A stretch of 64,000 nucleotides of DNA from RGIG529 sp050950425 (GTDB taxonomy: Bacteria > Bacillota > Clostridia > Oscillospirales > Oscillospiraceae). The DNA lies in contig JBMNHO010000002.1 in the NCBI GenBank assembly GCA_050950425.1, positions 186,001-250,000 on the forward strand. Direction: 5' to 3'. Position numbers and translations under genes: made by a program. Every line of letters begins with the position of its first letter. Positions within the stretch are counted from its first letter, which is position 1. Positions 50,459 to 58,487 of this stretch are shown in pieces. The notes under the pieces are model-generated. The model saw only the letters and a list, made by a program, of their open reading frames with translations, ran no database searches and was not told the DNA's origin.

Positions 50459-50879
50459 TGAAATAATTATCTAATCCAAATGAATTATCGGTGCGCGGAG
50501 ACGAGGGACGAAGGACGAGAAGGCCGAAAAACGATGGGCTGTATACCTGCCGACACTCCTGAAATCGAACAGGATTTTTGTTCACTTCCGTTCACAAAAA
50601 CCTGTCCGCTTTCCTGGCGCGAAAAACAGCTGTGTGTGCCCACAATGCACATCGTTTTCCCCGTCAGCCGTGTCAGCAGGTATAATACATTACACCTTGC
50701 AAGCAAGGTTATGTGCCAAAGGGTAGGTGCGCCCCCCTTTGGAAACCCCGGAGAAATTGCCCTGCGATCGCCATATCAGCAGTCAAAAAGCTCCCGCTTT
50801 TTATATTGCTGACCGCTCACTCCGGGCAATACAAAATACCGCCGAATGTCCTCGCTTTTGCCGAGAAGGACAGCGGCAA
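50459..50879. other. Unassigned stretch between array and recombinase
   Basis: An open frame at 50480-50812 (plus) has no recognisable domain and no ribosome site, and its composition resembles non-coding sequence. Nothing else was identified. Confidence 0.3.
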
Positions 50880-52265
50880 AAAAGCTCTTTGATAGGGTCA
50901 TCGTCTGAAAGTTGGATAGGTTCGCCCGGAATCGCTATGACAGCGCCCGGTTAAATCCACGTGAAAGAAAAACGGTGTTAAGGTGGTGTCCGCTACCGAG
51001 GTTATTTCCGATGGTGCGGAGGGTATCATTCTGGAATCCGTACTTGAGGGATACGCGGAATATTGCTCTGCCGACCTCTCTGAGAAAGTCATTCGTGGCA
51101 TGACGGATAATGCTCTAAAATGCAAATACAACGGTGGCACTTTGCCGATGGGATATGTCATTGACGAGGACAGACATTTTCAGATTGACCCGCTGACCGC
51201 TCCATTTGTACTTGATGCATTCAAGAAATACGATGCGGGCGCTACCATGACTGAAATCCGTAATTGACTCAATGAGCCGGGCGTGACGAATACGCTAGGC
51301 AGAGAATTAAACTACAGCAGCATCCAGCTTCTCTTGAACAATTGTCGTTACATTGGTGAGTTCCGCTGTCATGATGTCATAATCCCCAATGGCATCCCTG
51401 GCATTGTCCCGCAAGATTTATTTGACAGCGTGCAGGAAAAGATGGCGAAAAACAAGAAAACCCCTGCCCGTCACAAAAGGCAGAGGATGATTATTTGCTC
51501 ACAACAAAATTGTTCTGCGGTCACTGCGGTGCTTACCTCTGCGACGAAAGTGGCACAGGGCGCAATCGTGTTTATCATTATTACAAATGTGTCAATGCCA
51601 AGAAGAAAAAGGCCTGCAAGAGGAAACCTGTTCAAAAGAATCGGCTGGAGGTTTTGGTAGTCAATGAAGCCATGAAAATTGTCATGGATGACAAGGCGAT
51701 TGAAGCGATTGTCTTTATGGTGATGGATTTGCAGAACAGAGAAAGCACCAGCCTCCCCTTGTATGAACAACAGCTAAAAGAAGCCAATACAGGCATCCAA
51801 AATTTGCTTAATGCTATTCAGCAAGGGATACTTACACCATCCACCAAGACCAGATTGGAAGAATTAGAGGCCAGCAAAGAGGACTTGGAAATCAAAATTG
51901 CCAGCGAAAATCTTATTCGTCCGAAAGTGGATGCAGAATTTACAACATTTTGGTTGCACCGTTTCCGCAAGCTGGATGTCCGGCAGCAGGCACATCGCAA
52001 GATGCTGATAGATACGTTCATCAACGCAATTTATTTATATGACGATAAAATCATTATCACGTTCAACTATAAGGACGGCACAAAGGCCATCACTTTTGAT
52101 GAAATAAAAGATTCGGATTTGGATTGCCCCGGTGCACCAAAGAAGAACGCTGATTTTGATACAGTGAGTATCGAGGTTGGCGTTCTTCTTTTATGCCCGG
52201 AAATGGCTTGGAGTAAGGTTATTTCGGTGCTTTCCTGTTCTCCTGGCGCGCCGGATTCTCGCTGA
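50880..52265 (+). pseudogene. Large serine recombinase, broken
   Basis: Pieces in several frames form one recombinase. KKLFDRVIV-stop-KLDRFARNRYDS is the end of the resolvase domain, then a shift to VVSATEVISDGAEGIILESV and GGTLPMGYVIDEDRHFQID (recombinase domain). A stop follows in TEIRN-stop-LNEPGV, then a shift near 51480 to LFCGHCGAYLCDESGTG (zinc ribbon), a coiled coil and a C-terminal tail. The N-terminal catalytic Ser region is absent. Enzymes of this class integrate clostridial transposons and phages, so this is a relic of the element that built the region. Confidence 0.9.
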
Positions 52266-52379
52266 ACATCTGTGATTCTCTACGAGTAAGCGCCGTTCCA
52301 TATAAATCGGCTTCTCGGCAGGGCTGTAACGAGCGTGCCTACACTTGAATTGCTTGTCGGTTACCGAATGGTCTAAATC

Positions 52380-53021
52380 CTAAATGTGGTTTAGCCAAAT
52401 TTTCCGATTAGAGATGTCAATTATACCTTCAGCTTTAAGGTTTTTTAACTCTCGAAACAAAGATGGCCGCTGCACCCCAAGATAATCGGCAAGCTGCTTT
52501 TTGCTAATGGGCAACACAATGCTATCCGAGTATTGCAAAATAGATTGCTGCCTGAAGTATTCTAAAAGGTTCTCACGAAGGGTTTTCTGTGTCGCCATCG
52601 TAATTCTTCGGTTCAGCTTCTGTGAGTTAAGCGATAACATTTTGATAAACTGCATCATAAAATGATAGTCGCGTAAAAAATCCGACACCGCTTTCGTGGT
52701 GACATGTAAAATCTGCACATCGGACATACAGTAGATCGTGAACGGGTATGCGTTGGTATCACCAAACAACAAATTTGCTCCCAGCATCTGCCCTTTAGAA
52801 AATTCAAACATCGTCATGGCCGAGCCGCTTTCTAAAAGGGAATACGCGACAAGACTGCCAGATAGAACAACATCAAGCATCTTGCAACCATCCTTTTGAT
52901 TATAAACCGTCGCACCTTTTAAATAACTCTTTAAATATAAATGATTGTCCGAAATCAGCGGCATAAGTATATTCGAAGACAATTGCGAAAACAGCGGTAT
53001 GGCTTTTGCTTTCTTTATCAC
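52380..53021 (-). CDS. Crp/Fnr-family transcriptional regulator
   Basis: The protein is about 213 residues. GTG 53021 fits the GAAGGAG site; the longer frame has none. An N-terminal cNMP-binding beta roll (LKGATVYNQKDGCKMLDVVL, SGSLVAYSLLESGSAMTMFE) leads to a C-terminal winged helix (ISKKQLADYLGVQRPSLFRE). No cysteine cluster for an iron-sulfur centre is visible, so it is not a true Fnr. It is divergent from a broken cupin gene, which together with the permease after it may have been its target. Confidence 0.88.
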   Translation of the reverse strand: MIKKAKAIPLFSQLSSNILMPLISDNHLYLKSYLKGATVYNQKDGCKMLDVVLSGSLVAYSLLESGSAMTMFEFSKGQMLGANLLFGDTNAYPFTIYCMSDVQILHVTTKAVSDFLRDYHFMMQFIKMLSLNSQKLNRRITMATQKTLRENLLEYFRQQSILQYSDSIVLPISKKQLADYLGVQRPSLFRELKNLKAEGIIDISNRKIWLNHI

Positions 53022-53130
53022 AGCTGCATCACTCCTTCTCAAATAGTATATCAAAAAGAAACATATGTGTCTATCCATGCGCAAAACGAAACATTATAAT
53101 ATCCTTATTGTTGTAAAGGGGGTGATGCAA

Positions 53131-53444
53131 ATGATGGAACAGGTTTTTAAATTGGCCAAAGGAAATGGAAAGCGATCGAAAAGATTCTGTTTGATGAGAA
53201 CGTTCCCTATCTGCATATGGTGTTCCCGTAAAACGAGGGGCTTCCCGAGCATTTTTCCAATTCCAACGTCTATATGACCGTCGTCCGAGGCAAGCTCTCG
53301 ATCGGGCTTGGTGGGCAGGAAATTCGTGAGTATATTTCGGGGGCTCTGCTGAAGATTCCGTTTAATACGAGGATGAATATCCGAAACATGCATGTGGATA
53401 CACTGGTGCTAATCGTTATAAAGGCTCCCGCTCCAGAGAAATAA
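53131..53444 (+). pseudogene. Small cupin-domain protein, broken
   Basis: ATG 53131 follows AAAGGGGGTG. After MMEQVFKLAKGNGK one base is missing. The next frame reads AIEKILFDENVPYLHMVFP-stop-NEGLPEHFSNSN and VYMTVVRGKLSIGLGGQEIR, then EYISGALLKIPFNTRMNIRN and stops at 53444. The pattern is a single-domain cupin. One frameshift and one nonsense codon inactivate it as written. Confidence 0.7.
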
Positions 53445-53472
53445 TTCAATTATGAGAGGAGGATCTGCATGG

Positions 53473-53936
53473 ATGTTTTTACGCCTGGCAATATGGATCG
53501 GCACATTGATTTTTCTTGGGGTGTCCCTTGCCAAAGACAAAGTAAAAACAAAATAGGCGCTTAAAATGGCGCTCGGAATGGGAAAAGGGATGGTCGTGAG
53601 CATCCTTTCAATTGTTTTTGCAATTGGTCTGATCCTAACTTTGCTGCCACCCACTGAAATTGCAGCGTTTTTGAGTACTCAATCTGCCCTGCTGGCGACT
53701 GTTGGAGGTGCCCTGCTCGGTACGATTACACTGGTTCCCGCTTTTATTGCGTTTCCGCTAGTAGGTACATTGGTGAGTGCAGGCGTTAGTGTGGTTCCGT
53801 CTGTTGCGTTCCTCACGACTCTGACTATGGTGGGAATCGTAACATTCCCCCTGGAAAAGAAGGCGTTTGGAACAAAGTTTACCGCCATCCGAAACGGTCT
53901 TAGCTTTCTTTTCGCTATTGCGATTGCGCTTAGGTC
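53473..53936 (+). pseudogene. Small permease of the COG0701 (UPF0718) type, broken and truncated
   Basis: MFLRLAIWIGTLIFLGVSLA and KDKVKTK are followed by an amber stop, then the same frame continues ALKMALGMGKGMVVSILSIV, LPPTEIAAFLS and TLTMVGIVTFPLEKKAFGTK to NGLSFLFAIAIAL. Several hydrophobic helices are clear. At about 53936 the permease breaks off and the remaining plus-strand frame (to 54060) is the antisense of a cysteine-rich gene. The family is linked to metal or arsenic export, but the substrate is unknown. Confidence 0.7.
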
Positions 53937-53996
53937 CCATTCTCCGCCTGTTTCAAACTCATATTTCTCGCAAACGGGACAAATATGCTTACTCAT
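53937..53996 (-). pseudogene. 5' fragment of a zinc-ribbon (CPxC) protein
   Basis: ATG 53996 with TTGAGGAAG upstream reads MSKHICPVCEKYEFETGGEW and then runs into the reverse complement of the permease. The CPVC start resembles the Cys-rich CPCC family, as does the complete copy just upstream. Confidence 0.4.
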
Positions 53997-54075
53997 CTTC
54001 CTCAAGTCCTTCCTTCAACTTTTTCCTATCAAAATAGGCTCTTCCCCCGATCGGAATTGAGATGTCAAAATGCTT

Positions 54076-54302
54076 TTATGACTCCAGATTGGGATTCTGA
54101 AACCTGCTAAAAATCGTTTCTCCGTTTCTCCACGCTTCTCTCGCTTGACTCAAGGTCCAAGTTGAATTTGCTCCCGTTTCATCCGGATGATCCCGTTGGT
54201 ATTCGTCATCCTCCCAGCCGCAAACCATGCAAATTTCATAGCCGCCTTCTTCTTCCAACTGTGCTTCGCTGCCGCAACACGGGCAAGCAAAATTTCCCTC
54301 AC
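54076..54302 (-). CDS. Cysteine-rich CPCC-family protein, probable frameshift near the start
   Basis: The text FACPCCGSEAQLEEEGGYEI, then CMVCGWEDDEYQRDHPDETG and NSTWTLSQAREAWRNG, is typical of the CPCC family (two Cys pairs forming a zinc ribbon). No start codon lies in this frame before the first cysteines. A GTG at 54302 would fit if one A were added to the AAA at 54292-54294. The downstream part alone is open from 54258. Genes of this family are often found beside toxin genes and have been proposed as immunity proteins. Confidence 0.55.
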
Positions 54303-54325
54303 CTTCCGTCGTTTTCCTTCCCCCG

Positions 54326-54484
54326 CTATTCTTCCACTACCTCGAATAACTCCTCCGGGTACAAATAATCCTCTCCCGTATCATCGTTGATTCGATACCA
54401 TTCAGCTTCAATCGAGATGACCTCATAAATTTTGTCCTTCGTCAAAACCAAAGGCTCTGTTTCGCCCAAATACTTTATCTTCAT
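54326..54484 (-). CDS. Possible separate 52-residue protein starting inside the XkdF-like frame
   Basis: ATG 54484 has GAGGTGG upstream and starts MKIKYLGETEPLVLTKDKIY, then EVISIEAEWYRINDDTGEDY and LYPEELFEVVEE. This compact beta-rich, acidic sequence looks self-contained, unlike the basic region before it. It could be the immunity partner of the toxin-like region, read in the same frame because a stop codon is missing. Confidence 0.45.
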   Translation of the reverse strand: MKIKYLGETEPLVLTKDKIYEVISIEAEWYRINDDTGEDYLYPEELFEVVEE

Positions 54485-55000
54485 TCCAACCACCTCTTCA
54501 CTTTTGGCAATTTTATTCCAACACTGTTTTCCTGAAACCAATGAATTTCCGCTGCTCTTTTGCTGCCTTTGTAATTTATCACTCCATTTCCGGTAGTGTG
54601 TTGCCAATGGGCCAGCCTTCCCACCGAAACGTTTCATTAGCCCCTTTTCTATATCTGCGGTCCTTTTGGTTCCCTTTCCAGCAAAGGAATAAATATGCGT
54701 TGCTTTGCTTCCTTTTACCAACTTAAAACGCCCATACCCCCTAACGAGTACATCTTTCAATGCAGAAAACTGCAATATCCCACCATTTTCTCCAATTGGT
54801 TTTTGAGAAGATTGTAGTGTACCACCACCCGCTCCGCTTGTCAAGCCGTTTGCGCCGCCACTTGTAAATTTCCCGTCTTTCCCGTGGTTGGGGTTATACT
54901 TGAGCAGCTCTAAAAAGGGTTTGCCCTGCACGGATTTCTCTATGGGCTCCTGCGTGGCCTTTCCTTCGATGCTGAACATCTGATAGGTTCCGTTTTTCAC
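54326..55000 (-). CDS. Phage XkdF-like protein fused to a toxin-like C-terminal region
   Basis: The frame is open upstream to 55183, where LNPDGALPIAWWVGF and KSEDDETWERVKNGTYQMFS show the XkdF-type phage protein; no start codon with a ribosome site is seen. After KYNPNHGKDGKFTSGG, a linker common in phage head proteins, comes an unrelated tail: GYGRFKLVKGSKATHIYSFA, GKGTKRTADIEKGLMKRFGG and THYRKWSDKLQR. The spacing of H, GKG, R-x-I and a late W-x-K is like BECR-type RNase toxins; this is inference. The last 52 residues (from 54484) look like a separate gene in the same frame. Confidence 0.5.
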   Translation of the reverse strand: MKNGTYQMFSIEGKATQEPIEKSVQGKPFLELLKYNPNHGKDGKFTSGGANGLTSGAGGGTLQSSQKPIGENGGILQFSALKDVLVRGYGRFKLVKGSKATHIYSFAGKGTKRTADIEKGLMKRFGGKAGPLATHYRKWSDKLQRQQKSSGNSLVSGKQCWNKIAKSEEVVGMKIKYLGETEPLVLTKDKIYEVISIEAEWYRINDDTGEDYLYPEELFEVVEE

Positions 55001-55183
55001 CCGCTCCCATGTCTCATCATCCTCACTCTTAAAGCCAACCCACCAAGCAATTGGAAGTGCGCCATCGGGATTTAGGATGTCACTTTCCTGTCGCTCGTTT
55101 TCCCCCCCCTGGAAGAATAAGGCTCTCCCTTGCGTCTCTGCGGATGCTTGACACAGTTTTTTTCGCTCTTCCGGGTGTTTGTG

Positions 55184-55660
55184 TCATCTCCGGGTCATCG
55201 TCCCAAATCGGAAGATCAAGGGGCGCATAAAGCACAGGAGAACACTGCCTAAATCAGTACCGGGAGCAACCGCACTATGGCACCGCAATGCTTTAAATTG
55301 ATAGGCCGTTCCGTCCGATTCCTTCGTTCTTTGGATAACGCTCACCGCTTCATTTACCGTGATGGTTTCGATCAGCTCATAGACCCCTTGGGAACCTGCC
55401 TTGTCCCCCTTTTTATACACGATATCCAGCGCCGCCCAGCCACGCACCCGCAGTAGCTCATTGGGAACCACAAAGAGATAATCATCCCCAAGAGCCGGCG
55501 TCTGTGTCTTTGTCCCGTCCGGCAGGAGGAAATCCAAATAGATATGCCCGTCGCGGTACTGCTCCGGAACGTCTACCGCAATGGCCATGGCCTCATGTTC
55601 CCCCACATTCTCAAGGGTGAACGGCCGCCGGCATTTGGTGTCAATTATGATGCTTTTCAT
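55184..55660 (-). CDS. Phage-related protein, probably baseplate or tail, 3' end damaged
   Basis: The protein is 158 residues from ATG 55660 (AAAGGAGCG site). A beta-rich text (CRRPFTLENVGEHEAMAIAV, YRDGHIYLDFLLPDGTKTQT, DYLFVVPNELLRVRGWAALD) suggests a phage baseplate or tail subunit, but no family was identified with certainty. After about residue 140 the sequence loses pattern, and the LYAPLDLPIWDDDPEM text lies in a neighbouring frame, so a frameshift near 55220 is likely. Confidence 0.4.
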   Translation of the reverse strand: MKSIIIDTKCRRPFTLENVGEHEAMAIAVDVPEQYRDGHIYLDFLLPDGTKTQTPALGDDYLFVVPNELLRVRGWAALDIVYKKGDKAGSQGVYELIETITVNEAVSVIQRTKESDGTAYQFKALRCHSAVAPGTDLGSVLLCFMRPLIFRFGTMTRR

Positions 55661-55689
55661 CTATGTTCGCTCCTTTCGAGCCATAAAAA

Positions 55690-55711
55690 AACAGCCCTTT
55701 TGGCTGTTAAA
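55690..55711 (-). terminator. Small terminator hairpin
   Basis: ACAGCC (55691-55696) pairs with GGCTGT (55702-55707), flanked by A/T runs giving a T7 tail on the minus strand. Confidence 0.5.
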
Positions 55712-55737
55712 AAACTGTATTTTTGTTTGGTTTTCGC

Positions 55738-55763
55738 TTGACGTTTATACGTACGTATGCCAT
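55738..55763 (+). promoter_or_regulatory. Promoter containing a perfect 12-base palindrome
   Basis: TTGACG (55738-55743) and CATACT (55761-55766) are 17 bases apart. Between them lies the palindrome ATACGTACGTAT (55747-55758), well placed for a repressor. It precedes the small phage membrane protein and the ribbon-helix-helix gene. Confidence 0.5.
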
Positions 55764-55791
55764 ACTATAATCAGAAAGGAGGTTAAGACAT

Positions 55792-55911
55792 TGAGCAAGA
55801 AAAAAAGAAGCGGCAATAAGGTCGAGCCAGCAAGCCGAATAAACCCTTATCACCGCAATCATCAACCCGCTGATCGCTCTCATACTACTGTATGAAAAGA
55901 TCACAAGCTGA
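55792..55911 (+). pseudogene. Small phage-type single-helix membrane protein, frameshifted
   Basis: TTG 55792 with AAAGGAGG upstream reads MSKKKRSGNKVEPASRIN. One extra C in the CCC that follows shifts the frame. The restored text is LITAIINPLIALILLYEKIT followed by a stop, giving a basic head and one membrane helix. Such tiny proteins are common in clostridial phages; their function is unknown. Confidence 0.5.
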
Positions 55912-56067
55912 GGGAAATGGGGAGAAATCTCCTTTCCCATCATGATAGCAGATGCAATGCTCAATGTCAAATACGATGGATGTTTTAGTATATACGCTTT
56001 TGGGGATCAGCTTCACATTGTCCGTTATCGCCCTCATTATTTCCATTCGAAGCAGGAGGAAATGACG

Positions 56068-56277
56068 ATGGAGAAAAAAAGCAAGTATCGGTCGCAAATT
56101 AAAAACTTGCGGAAAAATTATGTGCGCTTCCCTCTCGATCTGAAACCAGACGTGTTAAATACTTTTAAAGAAGCATGCGCCGCCAATGGAACAACACCAA
56201 CAACTGAAATCAAAAAATTCATTGCAGCTTATTGCATAGAACACGCAGAAAAAAACAAGGAGAGCGCCCCTTTATGA
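56068..56277 (+). CDS. Ribbon-helix-helix (Arc/CopG-like) small DNA-binding protein
   Basis: The protein is 69 residues. ATG 56068 is 7 bases after AGGAGGA (the ATG at 56062 is too close). NYVRFPLDLKPDVLNTFKEA and CAANGTTPTTEIKKFIAAYC give a beta strand followed by two helices. It is typical of phage or plasmid regulators and may bind the palindrome in the promoter upstream. Confidence 0.6.
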   Translation: MEKKSKYRSQIKNLRKNYVRFPLDLKPDVLNTFKEACAANGTTPTTEIKKFIAAYCIEHAEKNKESAPL

Positions 56278-56302
56278 CCACTCAAAAACCAAATAGGAGG
56301 AT

Positions 56303-56340
56303 GCAGGGCGCCGGGGAAAGAGGATAAACCGGCGCCCTGC
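56303..56340. repeat. GC-rich inverted repeat
   Basis: GCAGGGCGCCGG (56303-56314) pairs perfectly with CCGGCGCCCTGC (56329-56340). No T-run follows, so a terminator role is not clear. Confidence 0.5.
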
Positions 56341-56344
56341 GTTC

Positions 56345-56882
56345 ATGAGGTTCTTTGGTGTACCCGGCCTGTATTTGATTGCTACAAGGGCGGCGCGGTA
56401 TAGCAAACATTATCTGGCCGAGCATGGGGCCGATATTGAGCTACATAGGGCGGCGCAAGATACTTTCCGGTGTCTGCTGCTTAATGAATACGACTTGATT
56501 TTTTCCGAATTGTTCACGGCCCGCCCCCACATATTTGTCTGCAAGGAAAATCCTTTGGCAACCCGTACCAGTGTCGGTCTGTCCGATTTGGAGGATTACC
56601 CTTGCTTAACCTATGAGCAACGCGAACACAATTTATTCTACTTTTCGGAAGAAATATTGAGTACGATAAACCGAAAAAAGATGATAAAAGTAAGTGACCG
56701 GGCGGCTGTTGTAAATCTATTGATTGGCGTAAATGCTTACATTATTTCATCGGGCGTATTTCCGTCTTACCTACATGGTGATGATATTATTGCAATCCCT
56801 TTGGAAGCTGACGAAAAAAATCTGTATTGGTGTTATAACACATAAAGACTATGTGCCACTATGTGCCAACAAGATTAGGTGA
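56345..56882 (+). pseudogene. LysR-family regulator, C-terminal fragment only
   Basis: The frame has only the effector-binding domain: GADIELHRAAQD, PHIFVCKENPLATRTSVGLS, DLEDYPCLTYEQREHNLFYF and INRKKMIKVSDRAAVVNLLI. The N-terminal helix-turn-helix is missing. Near 56835 one base is off, and the proper text GVITHKDYVPLCANKIR continues in another frame to a stop at 56882. It lies upstream of an EamA exporter in the same direction. Confidence 0.75.
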
Positions 56883-56948
56883 GATATATTGGAACGCCCT
56901 AAAAAGAATAGCGGAAAATTTGAGATAGATTTTCACTTTTGTTTGGCT

Positions 56949-56990
56949 ATGACCTGACATAGTTTCATGCTATGTCAGGTCATATTTTTT
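56949..56990 (+). terminator. Strong terminator before the EamA exporter gene
   Basis: ATGACCTGACATAG (56949-56962) pairs perfectly with CTATGTCAGGTCAT (56970-56983), followed by ATTTTTTT. Confidence 0.88.
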
Positions 56991-57042
56991 TCATCCTTTC
57001 CTATATCACATCCCTGCTTTATAATGAAAGGACGTAGAAAGG

Positions 57043-57954
57043 GTGGTAGCTATAACACAGAAAAAAGCGGACTTGCTGATTGCCTTAATTGCCGCCGCTT
57101 GGGGCTCCTCATATATATTTATGAAAATGGGATTGGGGACAATCGGCGTATTTAATTTGGTGGCCTTGCGCTTTGGGTTGGCCTTTCTGCTGACCGTACC
57201 GATTTTTTATAAGCGTCTATTGCAGGCAGACAAGAAAACCGTGCTGTACGGCGCGATGCTTGGGATTGCTCTTTTCTGTGTGCTGTCAACGCTTATGTTC
57301 GGACTAAAAGTAACCTCTGCTTCAAGCGCGGGTTTTTTGGCGGGAACTACGGTTGTTTTTGTTCCGTTACTCCAATCACTTATACGACGAAAACGACCAA
57401 ACGCAAAAGTTATCATCAGCGTTATTCTGACTATGGGTGGAATTGCTTTACTCACCATTGACCGCACTTTTCAGCTTGAAACAAAATCTTTGTTATGCGT
57501 GTTGGCGGCCTTGATTTATGCGGTGCAGATAATATTTACAAGCAACTTTTCATCAAAGGCTGACCCATTGACGCTTGGCGTTTTGCAGTTGGGATTTGCG
57601 GGGATATGCGGCTTAATGGCGTCATTCCTATTGGAAACGCCGACACTTCCGCAAACTGGAACGGAGTGGGTTGCGATATTGGCATTGAGCATTGTATGTA
57701 GCGCCTTTGGGTTTGTGTTTCAGCCGCTTGCTCAAAAACACACCACGCCGGAGCGCACAGGCATTTTATTTTCTCTTGAGCCTGTTTTTTCTGCCATATT
57801 CGGATTTGCGTTTCTTGGCGAGATGTTGAAAGTGCAGGGATACATCGGCGCGTTACTTGTGTTTGGCGGGGTGTTTCTTTCGAGCCTCAACAAAAAGACG
57901 TTCAGCATAAAGCTGTGGGGCCGAAAATGTATCAAACAAAAAGAGGAACAGTAA
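57043..57954 (+). CDS. EamA/DMT-family transporter
   Basis: The protein is 303 residues with a GTG start at 57043. It has ten hydrophobic helices in two EamA repeats (ALIAAAWGSSYIFMKMGLGT; VNxALRFGLAFLLTVP-like VALRFGLAFLLTVPIF; then FGFVFQPLAQKHTTPERTGI and FSLEPVFSAIFGFAFLGEML). The family exports amino acids or other metabolites; the substrate is unknown. It begins 53 bases after a strong terminator. Confidence 0.88.
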   Translation: MVAITQKKADLLIALIAAAWGSSYIFMKMGLGTIGVFNLVALRFGLAFLLTVPIFYKRLLQADKKTVLYGAMLGIALFCVLSTLMFGLKVTSASSAGFLAGTTVVFVPLLQSLIRRKRPNAKVIISVILTMGGIALLTIDRTFQLETKSLLCVLAALIYAVQIIFTSNFSSKADPLTLGVLQLGFAGICGLMASFLLETPTLPQTGTEWVAILALSIVCSAFGFVFQPLAQKHTTPERTGILFSLEPVFSAIFGFAFLGEMLKVQGYIGALLVFGGVFLSSLNKKTFSIKLWGRKCIKQKEEQ

Positions 57955-58260
57955 AATGCTGATGAAACCAAATGCTTCCGCTCGATCTTTATTTTATTAA
58001 ATCGCATGGCATTGTAAACTCCGCGAACTCGAAAGAGCTTTGAATCATCAAAGAGCCTTGGGCAGAGCAATAGCGGCGAACAGGAAACGTCGCTGCCCAA
58101 ACAACATTTGGCGCCCTGATGTCTTTGCAGCATACATCGGTCGGGCATCCGGAACCGGCGTTGCCCTTTTGACTGTACGATTGGCGGTTGTCGGTCTCTT
58201 AAAACACAACCATACAAAGGATTTTTTTGCTTCAAATCCCACAACAACAGGAACAATAGA
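57955..58260. other. Gene-free stretch before the Mg2+-ATPase leader
   Basis: Short open frames on both strands (for example 58040-58264 plus, 58048-58275 minus) have no ribosome sites or recognisable text. No RNA family was recognised. Confidence 0.4.
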
Positions 58261-58289
58261 TTGACCATTAACCATTTATTTGCTATAAT
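58261..58289 (+). promoter_or_regulatory. Consensus promoter of the Mg2+-ATPase leader
   Basis: TTGACC (58261-58266) and TATAAT (58284-58289) are exactly 17 bases apart. The transcript would start near 58296, leaving about 240 bases of leader before the ATPase. Confidence 0.85.
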
Positions 58290-58323
58290 AGTAAAGATAA
58301 AGAAGTTGAAAGGACGTGAGCCA

Positions 58324-58443
58324 ATGGACGGCGATCCCCGAAGGTGGATGAGTAACACCCAACCCTCAGTACGGAAACACACCCTGATCGGTTGGCGCTT
58401 GATGCAGATTGTTGTCCATTGCGCGTTTATGACATTGGACTAA
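58324..58443 (+). CDS. Candidate regulatory leader peptide (39 codons) upstream of the Mg2+-ATPase
   Basis: ATG 58324 has AAGGACGTGAG upstream. The peptide begins MDGDPRRW and ends CAFMTLD. Its Asp-x-Asp-Pro start recalls MgtL of enteric bacteria, whose acidic and Pro-rich start makes the ribosome falter at low Mg2+ and so turns on mgtA. It lies between the promoter and an intrinsic terminator 15 bases past its stop, the usual layout of attenuation control. The same RNA can form a closing helix CAATGGAC (58322-58329) / GTCCATTG (58414-58421) that buries the start codon. Function is inferred. Confidence 0.5.
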   Translation: MDGDPRRWMSNTQPSVRKHTLIGWRLMQIVVHCAFMTLD

Positions 58444-58457
58444 CGTACCGTGTATTC

Positions 58458-58487
58458 AAATGCCGCCTTTTGAGGGCGGCATTTTTG
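58458..58487 (+). terminator. Attenuator-type terminator in the Mg2+-ATPase leader
   Basis: ATGCCGCC (58460-58467) pairs with GGCGGCAT (58475-58482), followed by TTTTT. It lies about 50 bases upstream of the ATPase start, so expression of the pump requires read-through. Confidence 0.85.

Noticed and set aside
50480..50812. 110-codon plus-strand open frame after the CRISPR array
   Set aside because: There is no ribosome site, no recognisable domain and non-coding-like composition. It lies between two degraded elements.
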